From assembly GCF_001282625.1 (NCBI RefSeq), contig NZ_CTEJ01000001.1, positions 744,001 through 808,000 of the forward strand: 64,000 nt of DNA. Reading direction: 5' to 3'. The first letter of the stretch is position 1. Each line of letters starts with the position of its first letter. This document shows positions 26,982 through 35,535 of the stretch, one piece after another. The translations under genes were made by a program, and so were the position numbers. This DNA comes from Lascolabacillus massiliensis (GTDB lineage Bacteria; Bacteroidota; Bacteroidia; Bacteroidales; Dysgonomonadaceae). Under the pieces are notes generated by a model. The model did no database searches and was not told the origin of the DNA. It worked only from the letters and a program-made list of their open reading frames with translations.

Positions 26982-28961
26982 ATGGATAAAAATACGATTA
27001 TAGGTTTACTGTTGATTACCGCGATCATAGTTGCTTTCACGATATACAACAGACCTAGTAAGGAGCAAATAGCAGAACAGAAACGTCTACGAGATTCTAT
27101 AGCATTAGTTGAAGCGCAACAGGCAGAAATTGCAACAGAATTAGGATCAAAACAGGCCAGTACTTCACTGAGTGACGATTCAGTATTAGGGCAAGGTTCA
27201 AGTCTATCGGACTTTTTTAGAGCCGGTACACCATATAATGAAGCTATAAATGATTCAACATCAGAAGTTACAATTTTAGCTAATGAGCCAGTAAATGAAG
27301 AGATTGTTGTTTTAGAAAATGATAAAATAAGATTGCTGCTAAATACTAAAGGAGGTAAAATTCAATCTGTTCAGTTGAAAGAATATCTACATTATAAGGG
27401 TGACAGCCTATATCTTTTTGAAAATGATCAGGAGTCTCGCTTTAATCTGGAGCTATTCAATCGTAATAGTTTAAGAATATCTACAGAAAATGAGTACTTT
27501 ACACCAATAAAAAGTGCAGATGGTAAAACTGTAATAATGCGCTTACAGAACTCATCTGAACAATACATTGATTTAGTGTACACTCTTCCTGAAGACGAAT
27601 ATATGTTAGACTTTGACATACGTATTTCGGGTATGAGAAATGGATTGCATCCAGAAAGTCTTGCCAATTTCAAATTAAACTGGGAACAAAAAGTAAGGCA
27701 ACAGGAAAAGGGTCGTGCATTCGAAAATCGCTATTCTCGTATCCATTACAAGTATGACAAACAGGATGATAGTAAACTTAGTGAATCAAAAAATGACCAA
27801 AAAGAACTTCCAGATCCAATAAAATGGTTCGCTTTTAAAGATCAGTACTTTTCTGCAATAGTGATTGCCGATAAACCTTTTAATAACACAATTCTTACAT
27901 CACAATTACTAAATGATTCTGAATATATAAAGAACTATAAGGCAGAAGTATGGGCTCCAGTAGAAATCAGTACAGAAAGTGATCTTATAAGTGCAGGTTT
28001 TAAATACTACTTCGGACCGGTTCATTATAATACACTTAAATCTTATGATGATGGAGTAAGTAATAATTCAGATAAGCTTGAACTGGAAGAAATAGTTAGT
28101 CTTGGTTATAAATGGCTTAGTTGGGTAAACAAATGGTTTGTAATACCTGTGTTTAACTATTTCTTGACTTTAAACTGGGGTATGGGACTTATTATTCTTA
28201 TTCTGACTATAATGGTCAAAATTATCATATCACCATTAACTTACAAGTCATATATTTCATCTGCAAAAATGCGTGTATTGAGACCGCAAATTCAAGATAT
28301 TGAGAAAAAATACCCGGGTCAGGAACAAGATATGATGATGAAAAGACAACAAGCCACTATGGAGCTTTACAGTAAAGCAGGTGTTAGTCCAATGAGTGGT
28401 TGTCTTCCTATGCTTATTCAGATGCCTGTCTTGTTAGCTCTATTTTTCTTCTTTCCATCAGCAATTGAGCTTCGTCAACAAAGTTTTCTATGGGCAGATG
28501 ACTTGTCTACTTTTGACTCATTAATTTCATGGAGTGGCAATATTCCAATAATTACCAGATTTTTAGGTAATCATATTAGTATCTTTTGTTTGTTAATGAC
28601 AATTACAAACGTAATATACACCAAATATAATATGGCTTCTATGGATACCGGTCAGCAAACTATGCCTGGTATGAAAAATATGCCTTTGTTCATGAGTGTT
28701 TTTATGTTCTTCTTTCTTAACTCTTATCCTTCAGGATTAAACTACTATTATTTCCTTTCAACATTGATTACAATTGTAATTACATTAATTATGAAAAAAG
28801 TAATAGATGAAGAAAAGATATTAGCACAATTAGAAGAAAACAAGAAGAAACCTAGGAAAAAATCAGGATTTATGGCTCGTTTACAAGAAGCTCAAAAACT
28901 ACAAGAGAAGCAAGCACGTGAACAAGCAAAGCAAAATGCTAAGCGAAATTATCGGAAGTAG
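26982..28961 (+). CDS. yidC: Membrane protein insertase YidC
   Basis: A 659-residue inner-membrane insertase. An N-terminal helix (about residues 5-21) is followed by a long periplasmic beta-sandwich domain (about 60-370) and the conserved five-helix core starting near WLSWVNKWFVIPVFNYFLTLNWG, with SPLTYKSYISSAKMR and GCLPMLIQMPVLLALFFFFP. The C-terminus is a lysine-rich tail (about 605-659), typical of Bacteroidetes versions that bind ribosomes. It is co-transcribed with pyrG. Confidence 0.96.
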   Translation: MDKNTIIGLLLITAIIVAFTIYNRPSKEQIAEQKRLRDSIALVEAQQAEIATELGSKQASTSLSDDSVLGQGSSLSDFFRAGTPYNEAINDSTSEVTILANEPVNEEIVVLENDKIRLLLNTKGGKIQSVQLKEYLHYKGDSLYLFENDQESRFNLELFNRNSLRISTENEYFTPIKSADGKTVIMRLQNSSEQYIDLVYTLPEDEYMLDFDIRISGMRNGLHPESLANFKLNWEQKVRQQEKGRAFENRYSRIHYKYDKQDDSKLSESKNDQKELPDPIKWFAFKDQYFSAIVIADKPFNNTILTSQLLNDSEYIKNYKAEVWAPVEISTESDLISAGFKYYFGPVHYNTLKSYDDGVSNNSDKLELEEIVSLGYKWLSWVNKWFVIPVFNYFLTLNWGMGLIILILTIMVKIIISPLTYKSYISSAKMRVLRPQIQDIEKKYPGQEQDMMMKRQQATMELYSKAGVSPMSGCLPMLIQMPVLLALFFFFPSAIELRQQSFLWADDLSTFDSLISWSGNIPIITRFLGNHISIFCLLMTITNVIYTKYNMASMDTGQQTMPGMKNMPLFMSVFMFFFLNSYPSGLNYYYFLSTLITIVITLIMKKVIDEEKILAQLEENKKKPRKKSGFMARLQEAQKLQEKQAREQAKQNAKRNYRK

Positions 28962-29033
28962 GATTGAAATTCTTATGTGAACTTATTTTTTATATATTTG
29001 TTTTAACTTAATACACACCTAAAAAGTTTTGTT

Positions 29034-29357
29034 ATGAGCGAAGTAAAGAAAGAACTTGAATATGACGAAGAAGATTCCCTGAGATTTATTCAAGAACACC
29101 TTCCAGAAGAAATGAAGGATGAGTTTTCCGATGATGAGATTAACTATATAGTTGATCTGATTTATGAGTTTTATGAAGATAAGGGATTTCTTGATGCAAG
29201 TGAAGAATCTGAAATTGAAATTGATGAAGACGAATTATTGGATTACATCTTTGAAAATGCCCGTAAAGACAATGTTAGGGAATTTACCGACGAACAGATA
29301 GAAGCAATAGTAGCTGGTGAGCTAGCATATTGTGATACACTGAACTTATTTGATTAA
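29034..29357 (+). CDS. Small acidic protein of unknown function
   Basis: A 107-residue cytoplasmic protein with a strongly acidic composition (runs such as EYDEEDS, ESEIEIDEDE). Secondary structure looks helical, with a repeated motif: FSDDEINYIVDLIYEFY (about residues 32-48) and FTDEQIEAIVAGELAYC (about 82-98), which may be two copies of a helix pair. I do not recognise a named family. A TATATTTG -7 box lies at 28993-29000. It sits between yidC and an OmpA lipoprotein with a 44-bp gap to the latter. Confidence 0.6.
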   Translation: MSEVKKELEYDEEDSLRFIQEHLPEEMKDEFSDDEINYIVDLIYEFYEDKGFLDASEESEIEIDEDELLDYIFENARKDNVREFTDEQIEAIVAGELAYCDTLNLFD

Positions 29358-29401
29358 AACCTTTTTTTATAAAAACATATTTCACCAAATCAATAAAAAC
29401 T

Positions 29402-30082
29402 ATGAAACAATTTTCAAAATTAATGGCAATTTCGCTGTTAGGTGTCTCTCTCATTATTTCAAGTTGCGGTGCTAACCGTACAATTCAGGGAGGAGCCATA
29501 GGAGCAGGCGGAGGTGCTGCAGTAGGAGCAGGCGTTGGAGCAATTGCAGGCGGAGGCCGTGGAGCAGCAATTGGAGCTGGTATAGGAGCAATTGTAGGTG
29601 GTGCAGCTGGTGCAATCATTGGTAATAGAATGGATAAACAAGCTGCAGAACTGGAACAAATTGAAGGAGCTCAAGTCGAAAAAGTAAATGAAGGGGAAGC
29701 AATAAAAGTTACTTTTGAATCAGGTATTCTTTTTGCAACTAACTCAAGTACTTTAAATAGTGCTTCAAGAGCATCTCTTGACAAATTTGCCACTTCATTA
29801 CTTAATAACCCTGATACAGATGTTGAGATCTATGGTCATACTGATAGTACAGGAAGTGATGCAATCAACAATCCTTTGTCAGTGCGTCGTGCAGAATCAG
29901 TTTACAATTATTTAAATTCTAAAGGCGTTTCAGGACAGAGAATGTCTTATGAAGGTTTTGGTTCATCTCAACCTATTGCTGATAATAGTACTGCAGCAGG
30001 TAGAAGCGAAAACCGAAGAGTTGAGGTTTTTATTTTACCTAACGCGAAAATGATTCAGGAAGCCAAAGAACAGGCAAAATAA
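29402..30082 (+). CDS. OmpA family peptidoglycan-binding lipoprotein with glycine-zipper
   Basis: A 226-residue lipoprotein with lipobox Cys22 (IISSCGA). Residues about 30-75 are a glycine-zipper segment of repeated GAGxGAxxG units, probably a membrane-embedded hairpin. The C-terminal OmpA domain (about 100-215) has the peptidoglycan-binding pattern GHTDSTGSDAIN...LSVRRAESVYNYL and ends in AAGRSENRRVEVFI. It resembles YiaD/Pal-like proteins that tie the outer membrane to the wall. An intrinsic terminator follows at 30122-30152. Confidence 0.9.
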   Translation: MKQFSKLMAISLLGVSLIISSCGANRTIQGGAIGAGGGAAVGAGVGAIAGGGRGAAIGAGIGAIVGGAAGAIIGNRMDKQAAELEQIEGAQVEKVNEGEAIKVTFESGILFATNSSTLNSASRASLDKFATSLLNNPDTDVEIYGHTDSTGSDAINNPLSVRRAESVYNYLNSKGVSGQRMSYEGFGSSQPIADNSTAAGRSENRRVEVFILPNAKMIQEAKEQAK

Positions 30083-30121
30083 GTAAGGTAATAACTGATT
30101 TATAAAGTTAAATACAAACTA

Positions 30122-30152
30122 AAATCGCGCTTCTATTTGCGCGATTTTTTTT
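30122..30152 (+). terminator. Intrinsic terminator after the OmpA lipoprotein gene
   Basis: AAATCGCGC (30122-30130) pairs perfectly with GCGCGATTT (30139-30147) around an 8-nt loop, and the T-run continues to 30152. The next start codon (30160) is only 7 bases beyond the T-run, so this hairpin may also affect the downstream gene. Confidence 0.85.
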
Positions 30153-30159
30153 AAAATTT

Positions 30160-30630
30160 ATGGCTGAAGAATTAATTATTTCAAAGGGGTCTTCAAAAGA
30201 AGAATTATACAAGACACTATACCCGCAATTGGAGTCATTAGTGGAAAATGAAGATGATTTGATTGCTAATATGGCAAATATCACTTCTGCTTTGAAAGAG
30301 ACATTTGATTTTTTCTGGGTTGGGTTTTATAGGGTAGTGGGTGACAGACTGGTCTTGGGACCTTTTCAAGGGCCAATTGCTTGTACAAATATAGCTTTTG
30401 GAAAAGGAGTATGTGGGAAATCATGGAAAGAAGAAAAAACAATTATTGTACCTGATGTAGATAAATTTCCCGGTCACATTGCATGCAGCTCTATGTCACG
30501 CTCTGAAATAGTTGTACCTATTTTAAAAGAGAATAAAGTTATTGCTGTGCTAGATGTAGATAGTGATAAACTAGATTCATTTGATGAAACTGATGCATAT
30601 TATCTTGAGAAGATATCTCTACTATTGTGA
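30160..30630 (+). CDS. msrC: Free methionine-(R)-sulfoxide reductase (GAF domain)
   Basis: A 156-residue GAF-domain protein. C75 (PIACTN), C85 (KGVCGK) and C109 (HIACSS) are spaced 10 and 24 residues apart, exactly as the three catalytic cysteines of E. coli and yeast fRMsr. The enzyme reduces the free R-epimer of methionine sulfoxide in the cytoplasm using thioredoxin. I see no promoter between the terminator at 30122-30152 and the start. The stop overlaps the convergent UpxY gene by 9 bases (30622-30630). Confidence 0.9.
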   Translation: MAEELIISKGSSKEELYKTLYPQLESLVENEDDLIANMANITSALKETFDFFWVGFYRVVGDRLVLGPFQGPIACTNIAFGKGVCGKSWKEEKTIIVPDVDKFPGHIACSSMSRSEIVVPILKENKVIAVLDVDSDKLDSFDETDAYYLEKISLLL

Positions 30631-31134
30631 ATCTAATTTCTCAACCATACTTCTGCTCATCTCTACAATTGCACATCCTAGTTGATCAATTCTGATAGCA
30701 ATAATAGATTTACCTTCTACATTTACCAGTTCACCTTCTAAGCCAATAAGTGGCCCTTTGATAACTTTAACTTTTTCACCGGGAACAAAATTTTCGGTAT
30801 TGAAATCAATTGGTTTATCAGAAAAATCAAGCATGAATCTAAACTTCTCCATTTGTTCATCAGGAATTACTGTAGGAGAGTGCTCACCACGTAAAACAAG
30901 ATATCTGATAACCGATGGCTGAGTTATAACAATACGCTGTTCTTCAGTGTCTACACGAACAAAAATCATCATAGGAATAAGTACCTTCTCAATTTTTTTC
31001 TTACGATCGCTCCATTGTCTTATCTCTGTTTGAACAGGCAGAAAATTCTCAATCCCCAGGGCAGATAATCTACTTCTTACCTTTTTTTCATGATGCATAT
31101 TAACGTAAACAGCGAGCCATCTCTTTTTTGTCAT
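30622..31134 (-). CDS. UpxY family transcription antiterminator (NusG paralogue)
   Basis: A 170-residue protein with a NusG N-terminal domain (about residues 5-100, beginning KKRWLAVYVNMHHEKKVRSRL) and a KOW-type C-terminal domain (about 115-165, GEKVKVIKGPLIGLEGELV). UpxY proteins normally sit first in capsule operons of Bacteroides and stop early termination in the long leader. Here no polysaccharide genes follow: the gene is alone and convergent with the fRMsr gene. A minus-strand -7 box TATATTTG is at 31170-31163. Housekeeping NusG is unlikely, since that normally sits by the ribosomal-protein genes. Confidence 0.85.
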   Translation of the reverse strand: MTKKRWLAVYVNMHHEKKVRSRLSALGIENFLPVQTEIRQWSDRKKKIEKVLIPMMIFVRVDTEEQRIVITQPSVIRYLVLRGEHSPTVIPDEQMEKFRFMLDFSDKPIDFNTENFVPGEKVKVIKGPLIGLEGELVNVEGKSIIAIRIDQLGCAIVEMSRSMVEKLDSQ

Positions 31135-31304
31135 GTTTGATTAATTTCTTTTTAGTTAGCTGCAAATATAAGGAAAAATTAATATCAGCTGTACGTTAAT
31201 AATTGGTCATACTTTTAAAACTGTTAACTTTATGAAAATTACTAATTATCCTTCATTTTTTACATTAAATTTGTAGATAATATTATATATAGATACTTGA
31301 TTTA

Positions 31305-32756
31305 ATGAACAAAATATTTATTTTGCTCATTCTGTTGTTATTAAGTTCGGTTGTTGTAATCCCCTCCGAAATACCTGCTACGGAAGTGAGAGCTGTTTGG
31401 TTAACTACTAATTATGGACTTGATTGGCCTACAAACAGTAAAAGTCAGGAAGATCAAAAAAAAGAACTTATTTCGATACTTGATTCATTGAAGAAATATA
31501 ACTTCAACACAGTAATGTTTCAAGTTCGTGCACGTGGCGAAGTCTTTTATAAATCAGTTATTGAACCGATGTCGTCATTGATAGCAGCCGGAGACAAAGG
31601 AGAACATGATTTTGATCCGCTTGCATTTGCCGTTGAAGAGGCTCACAAAAGAGGCTTAGAATGTCACGCATGGATAGTGACATACCCATTAGGGGGAGAC
31701 AGACATGTTAGAAGTTTAGGCTCTAAATCAGTTACAAAGAAAAACCCAACTATAACTAAAAAATTCAAAGGTGAATGGTTTCTTGACCCAGGCAATCCAA
31801 GAACAGATGATTATCTTATATCTATCGTAGAGGAGATAGTAAATAATTATGATGTTGATGGGATTCATTTCGACTATATACGATATCCAGATAATAGAGG
31901 CCAGTTTCCAGATGATGGTCTTTATAGAATTTATGGGAAAGGCTTATCCAGGGCTGACTGGAGAAGAGATAATATTACTCGTTTCATAACTAAAGTATAC
32001 GATTTTGTTAAGAAACAAAAACCATGGGTACAGGTGAGCAGCTCTCCTTTGGGTCGCTATAGAACTATAAATGATAGAGGCAGAGGATGGACAGCATTTG
32101 AGACCGTTTTTCAGGATGCAGGAAAGTGGATGAAACTAGGTAAACATGATGCGTTATATCCTATGATGTATTATAAAGATGAATTGTTTTACCCATATCT
32201 TGACGATTGGAAGATAAATAGTAATGAAAGAATTTTAGTACCCGGATTAGGGGCATATCAGATTATAGAATTAGGATGGAGTTCCAATGATATATTAGAT
32301 CAGGTAGAATATGCCAGAAAAAACCGGGTTGATGGGCAAGCTTTCTTTAGAACACAAAATATTCTCTCCAATAGTAAAGGAATTTTAGATAGTCTGAATA
32401 AGTTATACGAACATCCGGCAAAGTTACCTCCGATGAAATGGTTATCAGATTCAATCCCAAACAGACCAAATGATTTACGTGCTGAAAAAATAACAAAGGA
32501 CACTTTAGAGTTAAAATGGGAAGAAATTGAAGGTGAGAGAGTAACATATAATGTATACAGGAGTGTAAGTGATGATTTAAGCATAGATAGAGCAGAAAAT
32601 ATAATTGCTACAGGTTTAAAAGATAATGTACTTTATATTCCAGTACTGAATGATGAAAAAGCTTATTATTACTATGTAACAACATCTGACTCCTTTCACA
32701 ATGAGAGTGATGTAAGTATTCCTGCATTCTTTTATCATTCAGAAACAATAAAGTAG
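31305..32756 (+). CDS. GHL10 (DUF187) family glycoside-hydrolase-like protein
   Basis: A 483-residue exported protein with a signal peptide (about residues 1-20). The GHL10 TIM-barrel domain spans about 25-330 and includes EVRAVWLTTNYGLDWP, NTVMFQVRARGEVFY, HAWIVTYP and the DGIHFDYIRYP motif whose acidic residue is a candidate catalyst. A fibronectin-III-like domain fills about 390-475. YngK-type members act on peptidoglycan-like or other beta-linked glycans in the envelope, but the substrate here is unknown. The FN3 tail probably mediates binding. A TAAATTTG -7 box is at 31266-31273. Confidence 0.87.
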   Translation: MNKIFILLILLLLSSVVVIPSEIPATEVRAVWLTTNYGLDWPTNSKSQEDQKKELISILDSLKKYNFNTVMFQVRARGEVFYKSVIEPMSSLIAAGDKGEHDFDPLAFAVEEAHKRGLECHAWIVTYPLGGDRHVRSLGSKSVTKKNPTITKKFKGEWFLDPGNPRTDDYLISIVEEIVNNYDVDGIHFDYIRYPDNRGQFPDDGLYRIYGKGLSRADWRRDNITRFITKVYDFVKKQKPWVQVSSSPLGRYRTINDRGRGWTAFETVFQDAGKWMKLGKHDALYPMMYYKDELFYPYLDDWKINSNERILVPGLGAYQIIELGWSSNDILDQVEYARKNRVDGQAFFRTQNILSNSKGILDSLNKLYEHPAKLPPMKWLSDSIPNRPNDLRAEKITKDTLELKWEEIEGERVTYNVYRSVSDDLSIDRAENIIATGLKDNVLYIPVLNDEKAYYYYVTTSDSFHNESDVSIPAFFYHSETIK

Positions 32757-32852
32757 GATTAAATATTGATAGCATAACAAACCATTCAGAAGTAAAAATA
32801 AAATGATGGTCGAAACATAGAATAATTGAAAAAATAGAATAATTTTGTAATT

Positions 32853-33359
32853 ATGGATGCCAATTTGAAATTGAGGAAACAGGTTAAAAATGAGTTTATG
32901 GAGTATCTAACTTTGCATAAGCATCGTAAAACTCCAGAACGATTCGCAATATTGGATCATATATATTCTACCAAAGGGCATTTTGACATGGATACACTTT
33001 ATAAATCTATGATTGAAGTGAATTTCAGAGTTAGTCGTGCTACTTTATATAATACAATTGATCTATTATTGGACTGTGGACTGGTAATAAAACATCAATT
33101 TGGCGGTAATATTTCGAACTACGAAAGAGCATATGGGAATGAAAACCACAATCATCTGATTTGTACAATTTGTGGTGAGGTCTGGGAAATGAAAAACGAT
33201 GATATTCTCACTCCTGCTCAACTTAAAAAAATAAGAAAATTCAATGTAAGTTATTATAGTATGTATATTTATGGAGTATGTAGCAAATGCAGTCACGCTA
33301 AAAAAATGCAACTAAGAAAACTTACACGTTCAGTAAAAGATAAAACTAAAGATAAATAG
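32853..33359 (+). CDS. fur: Fur family metal-responsive repressor
   Basis: A 168-residue Fur-type regulator. The winged helix covers about residues 10-85 (FDMDTLYKSM..VSRATLYNTID), and the C-terminal domain has the two zinc-binding pairs C104xxC107 and C143xxC146, plus His residues at HNHLICTICG. The sequence does not decide between Fe (Fur), Zn (Zur) and peroxide (PerR) sensing. A TAATTTTG box (32840-32847) lies only five bases before the ATG. It is followed closely by purA (50-bp gap), so the two may be co-transcribed. Confidence 0.85.
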   Translation: MDANLKLRKQVKNEFMEYLTLHKHRKTPERFAILDHIYSTKGHFDMDTLYKSMIEVNFRVSRATLYNTIDLLLDCGLVIKHQFGGNISNYERAYGNENHNHLICTICGEVWEMKNDDILTPAQLKKIRKFNVSYYSMYIYGVCSKCSHAKKMQLRKLTRSVKDKTKDK

Positions 33360-33409
33360 TAATTTAATAGAAAGTGGTTGACTAGTGCATCCAAAAAAAA
33401 AGATTTAAA

Positions 33410-34669
33410 ATGAAGGTCGATGTTATATTAGGACTCCAGTGGGGAGATGAAGGCAAAGGAAAGATTGTTGATGTTCTGACACCAAATTATGGAATTGTGG
33501 CACGCTTTCAAGGTGGTCCAAATGCCGGACATACATTGGAATTTGAGGGGCAAAAATATATTCTGAAATCAATCCCTTCAGGTATTTTTCAAGAAGGTAA
33601 ATTGAACATTATTGGTAATGGTGTTGTGATTGATCCAGCTCTATTTAAACAGGAGGTTGAAGCTCTTGAAAAAAGTGGTCATAAATTGACAGACAGACTA
33701 TACATTTCAAAAAAAGCACATTTAATTTTGCCTACACATAGACTGCTTGATGCTGCATCTGAAACAGCTATGGGAGAAGAAAAGATAGGTACAACCGGAA
33801 GAGGCATTGGTCCTGCATATACAGACAAAATAGGACGCCACGGGCTAAGAGTTGGAGATATTTTGAATAACTTTAAAGTGAAATATCAGAAAGCAGTGGA
33901 ACGTCATAAAAAAGAACTCGATAATTATAATATTGAATATGACCTTAATTCTTTAGAGGCTGATTGGTTCGCTGGCATTGAAAAAATGAAAGAATATAAG
34001 TTTATTGACAGCGAGCAGTTTATTAATGATTATCTTAATGAAGGTGGTTCCGTTTTAGCTGAAGGAGCACAAGGATCATTACTCGATATAGATTTCGGGT
34101 CATATCCATTTGTAACATCCTCAAACACTGTATGTGCAGGAGCATGTACTGGTTTAGGAATTGCACCACGTCGTATTGGTGATGTTTTCGGAATATTTAA
34201 AGCATATTGCACAAGGGTAGGTAGTGGTCCATTCCCTACTGAACTCTTTGATGAAGATGGGCAGAAATTACGTGATAATGGCAATGAATATGGATCCGTT
34301 ACTGGACGTCCACGTCGTTGCGGCTGGATTGACTTGGTATCATTGAGATATACTATAATGCTTAATGGCGTTACTAAACTTGTTATGATGAAAAGTGACG
34401 TACTTGATAGTTTTGAGACAATTAAAGCATGTGTAGCTTACAAAATTAATGGAGTAGAAACTGAAAATCTTCCATACGATATCTCGGGAGATATAGAGCC
34501 AGTATATATAGAATTGCCCGGTTGGCAAACAGATATGTCAAAAATGCAGTCTGAAAACGAATTTCCGGAAGAATTCAATAATTATATTACGTTTTTAGAG
34601 TCAGAGTTGGAAGTTCCAATATCAATTGTTTCTTTAGGTCCAGATAGAGCACAAACAATAGTAAGATAA
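33410..34669 (+). CDS. purA: Adenylosuccinate synthetase
   Basis: A 419-residue enzyme that joins IMP and aspartate with GTP, the first step from IMP to AMP. The N-terminal GLQWGDEGKGKIVD (residues 8-21), GPNAGHT (about 38-44), GTTGRGIGPAYTDK (about 130) and the C-terminal GRPRRCGWIDL are all present. Length is a little short of E. coli PurA (432) but normal for Bacteroidetes. It lies downstream of fur with 50 bases between. Confidence 0.97.
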   Translation: MKVDVILGLQWGDEGKGKIVDVLTPNYGIVARFQGGPNAGHTLEFEGQKYILKSIPSGIFQEGKLNIIGNGVVIDPALFKQEVEALEKSGHKLTDRLYISKKAHLILPTHRLLDAASETAMGEEKIGTTGRGIGPAYTDKIGRHGLRVGDILNNFKVKYQKAVERHKKELDNYNIEYDLNSLEADWFAGIEKMKEYKFIDSEQFINDYLNEGGSVLAEGAQGSLLDIDFGSYPFVTSSNTVCAGACTGLGIAPRRIGDVFGIFKAYCTRVGSGPFPTELFDEDGQKLRDNGNEYGSVTGRPRRCGWIDLVSLRYTIMLNGVTKLVMMKSDVLDSFETIKACVAYKINGVETENLPYDISGDIEPVYIELPGWQTDMSKMQSENEFPEEFNNYITFLESELEVPISIVSLGPDRAQTIVR

Positions 34670-34759
34670 ATATAATTTTTAGTACTGGTATGGTTTTTGC
34701 CGTTATATCATGAACTATTATAGCAACAAACTGTTAAACAGATTTACAAACTAACTTAT

Positions 34760-35443
34760 ATGGCATTAATTTGGATTATATTTATTGGTATAGCTCTTTT
34801 AGGTTGGATAGTACAAGCCCGTCTTCAAAATAGGTTTAAGAGATATTCTAAAATACCTCTCAGAAACGGAATGACAGGTAGAGAAGTAGCTGAGAAGATG
34901 CTACATGATAATGGAATATATGATGTGCAGGTAATTTCTACTAAAGGTGCGCTAACTGATCACTACAACCCACTAAAAAAGACAATAAATCTTAGTGAGC
35001 CTGTTTATGATAGCTATAGTGTAGCAGCTGCTGCAGTCGCAGCACACGAAACTGGACATGCTTTACAGCATGCTTTGGGATACGCTCCCTTAAAAATGCG
35101 TTCTGCTTTAGTACCTATAATATCTTCCACCTCAAAATGGGTAATGTGGGTTCTATTATTAGGTATAATTCTAGTAGAGACATTTCCATTACTACTATGG
35201 TTTGGTATTGTAATCTTTGGGCTATCAACACTTTTTAGTTTTATTACACTCCCTGTTGAAAAAAATGCAACAAATAGAGCATTGAGTTGGCTGAGTAGTG
35301 CTGGCATTACAGATGTAAGCAATCACTCCCAGGCTGAGGATGCTTTACGCTGGGCTGGTTATACTTACGTTGTTGCAGCGCTTAGTTCACTTGCTACATT
35401 ACTATATTATATAATGATAGCAATGAGTGGCAACAGAAGATGA
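34760..35443 (+). CDS. Membrane zinc metallopeptidase, YugP family
   Basis: A 227-residue protein of the Zn_peptidase_2 (YugP) family. The zinc motif HETGH is at residues 96-100 in AAHETGHALQH. There are four transmembrane helices (about 3-19, 115-135, 140-160 and 195-220) around the active site, and a conserved LPVEKNATNRAL stretch provides a probable third ligand. The substrate is unknown; membrane-protein quality control is a guess. It ends the fur-purA region and is followed by a strong intrinsic terminator. Confidence 0.85.
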   Translation: MALIWIIFIGIALLGWIVQARLQNRFKRYSKIPLRNGMTGREVAEKMLHDNGIYDVQVISTKGALTDHYNPLKKTINLSEPVYDSYSVAAAAVAAHETGHALQHALGYAPLKMRSALVPIISSTSKWVMWVLLLGIILVETFPLLLWFGIVIFGLSTLFSFITLPVEKNATNRALSWLSSAGITDVSNHSQAEDALRWAGYTYVVAALSSLATLLYYIMIAMSGNRR

Positions 35444-35467
35444 TACTGATAGTTTATTACATATAGT

Positions 35468-35497
35468 AAAGACGGCAACAAATGCCGTCTTTTTTTG
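35468..35497 (+). terminator. Intrinsic terminator after the YugP-like gene
   Basis: AAAGACGGCA (35468-35477) pairs with TGCCGTCTTT (35483-35492) around a 5-nt loop, followed by a T-run to 35496. Confidence 0.88.
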
Positions 35498-35535
35498 TTT
35501 AAATATATCTTACGATCATAATTAGTTCTAATCTT

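Noticed and set aside
29459-29674. Cys/Ser-rich antisense ORF
   Set aside because: It is the mirror of the glycine-zipper codons of the OmpA lipoprotein and has no promoter or independent support.
30622-31134. Start of a capsule locus at the UpxY gene
   Set aside because: No glycosyltransferase, Wzx/Wzy or UpxZ gene follows on the same strand; the downstream gene is a convergent fRMsr gene.
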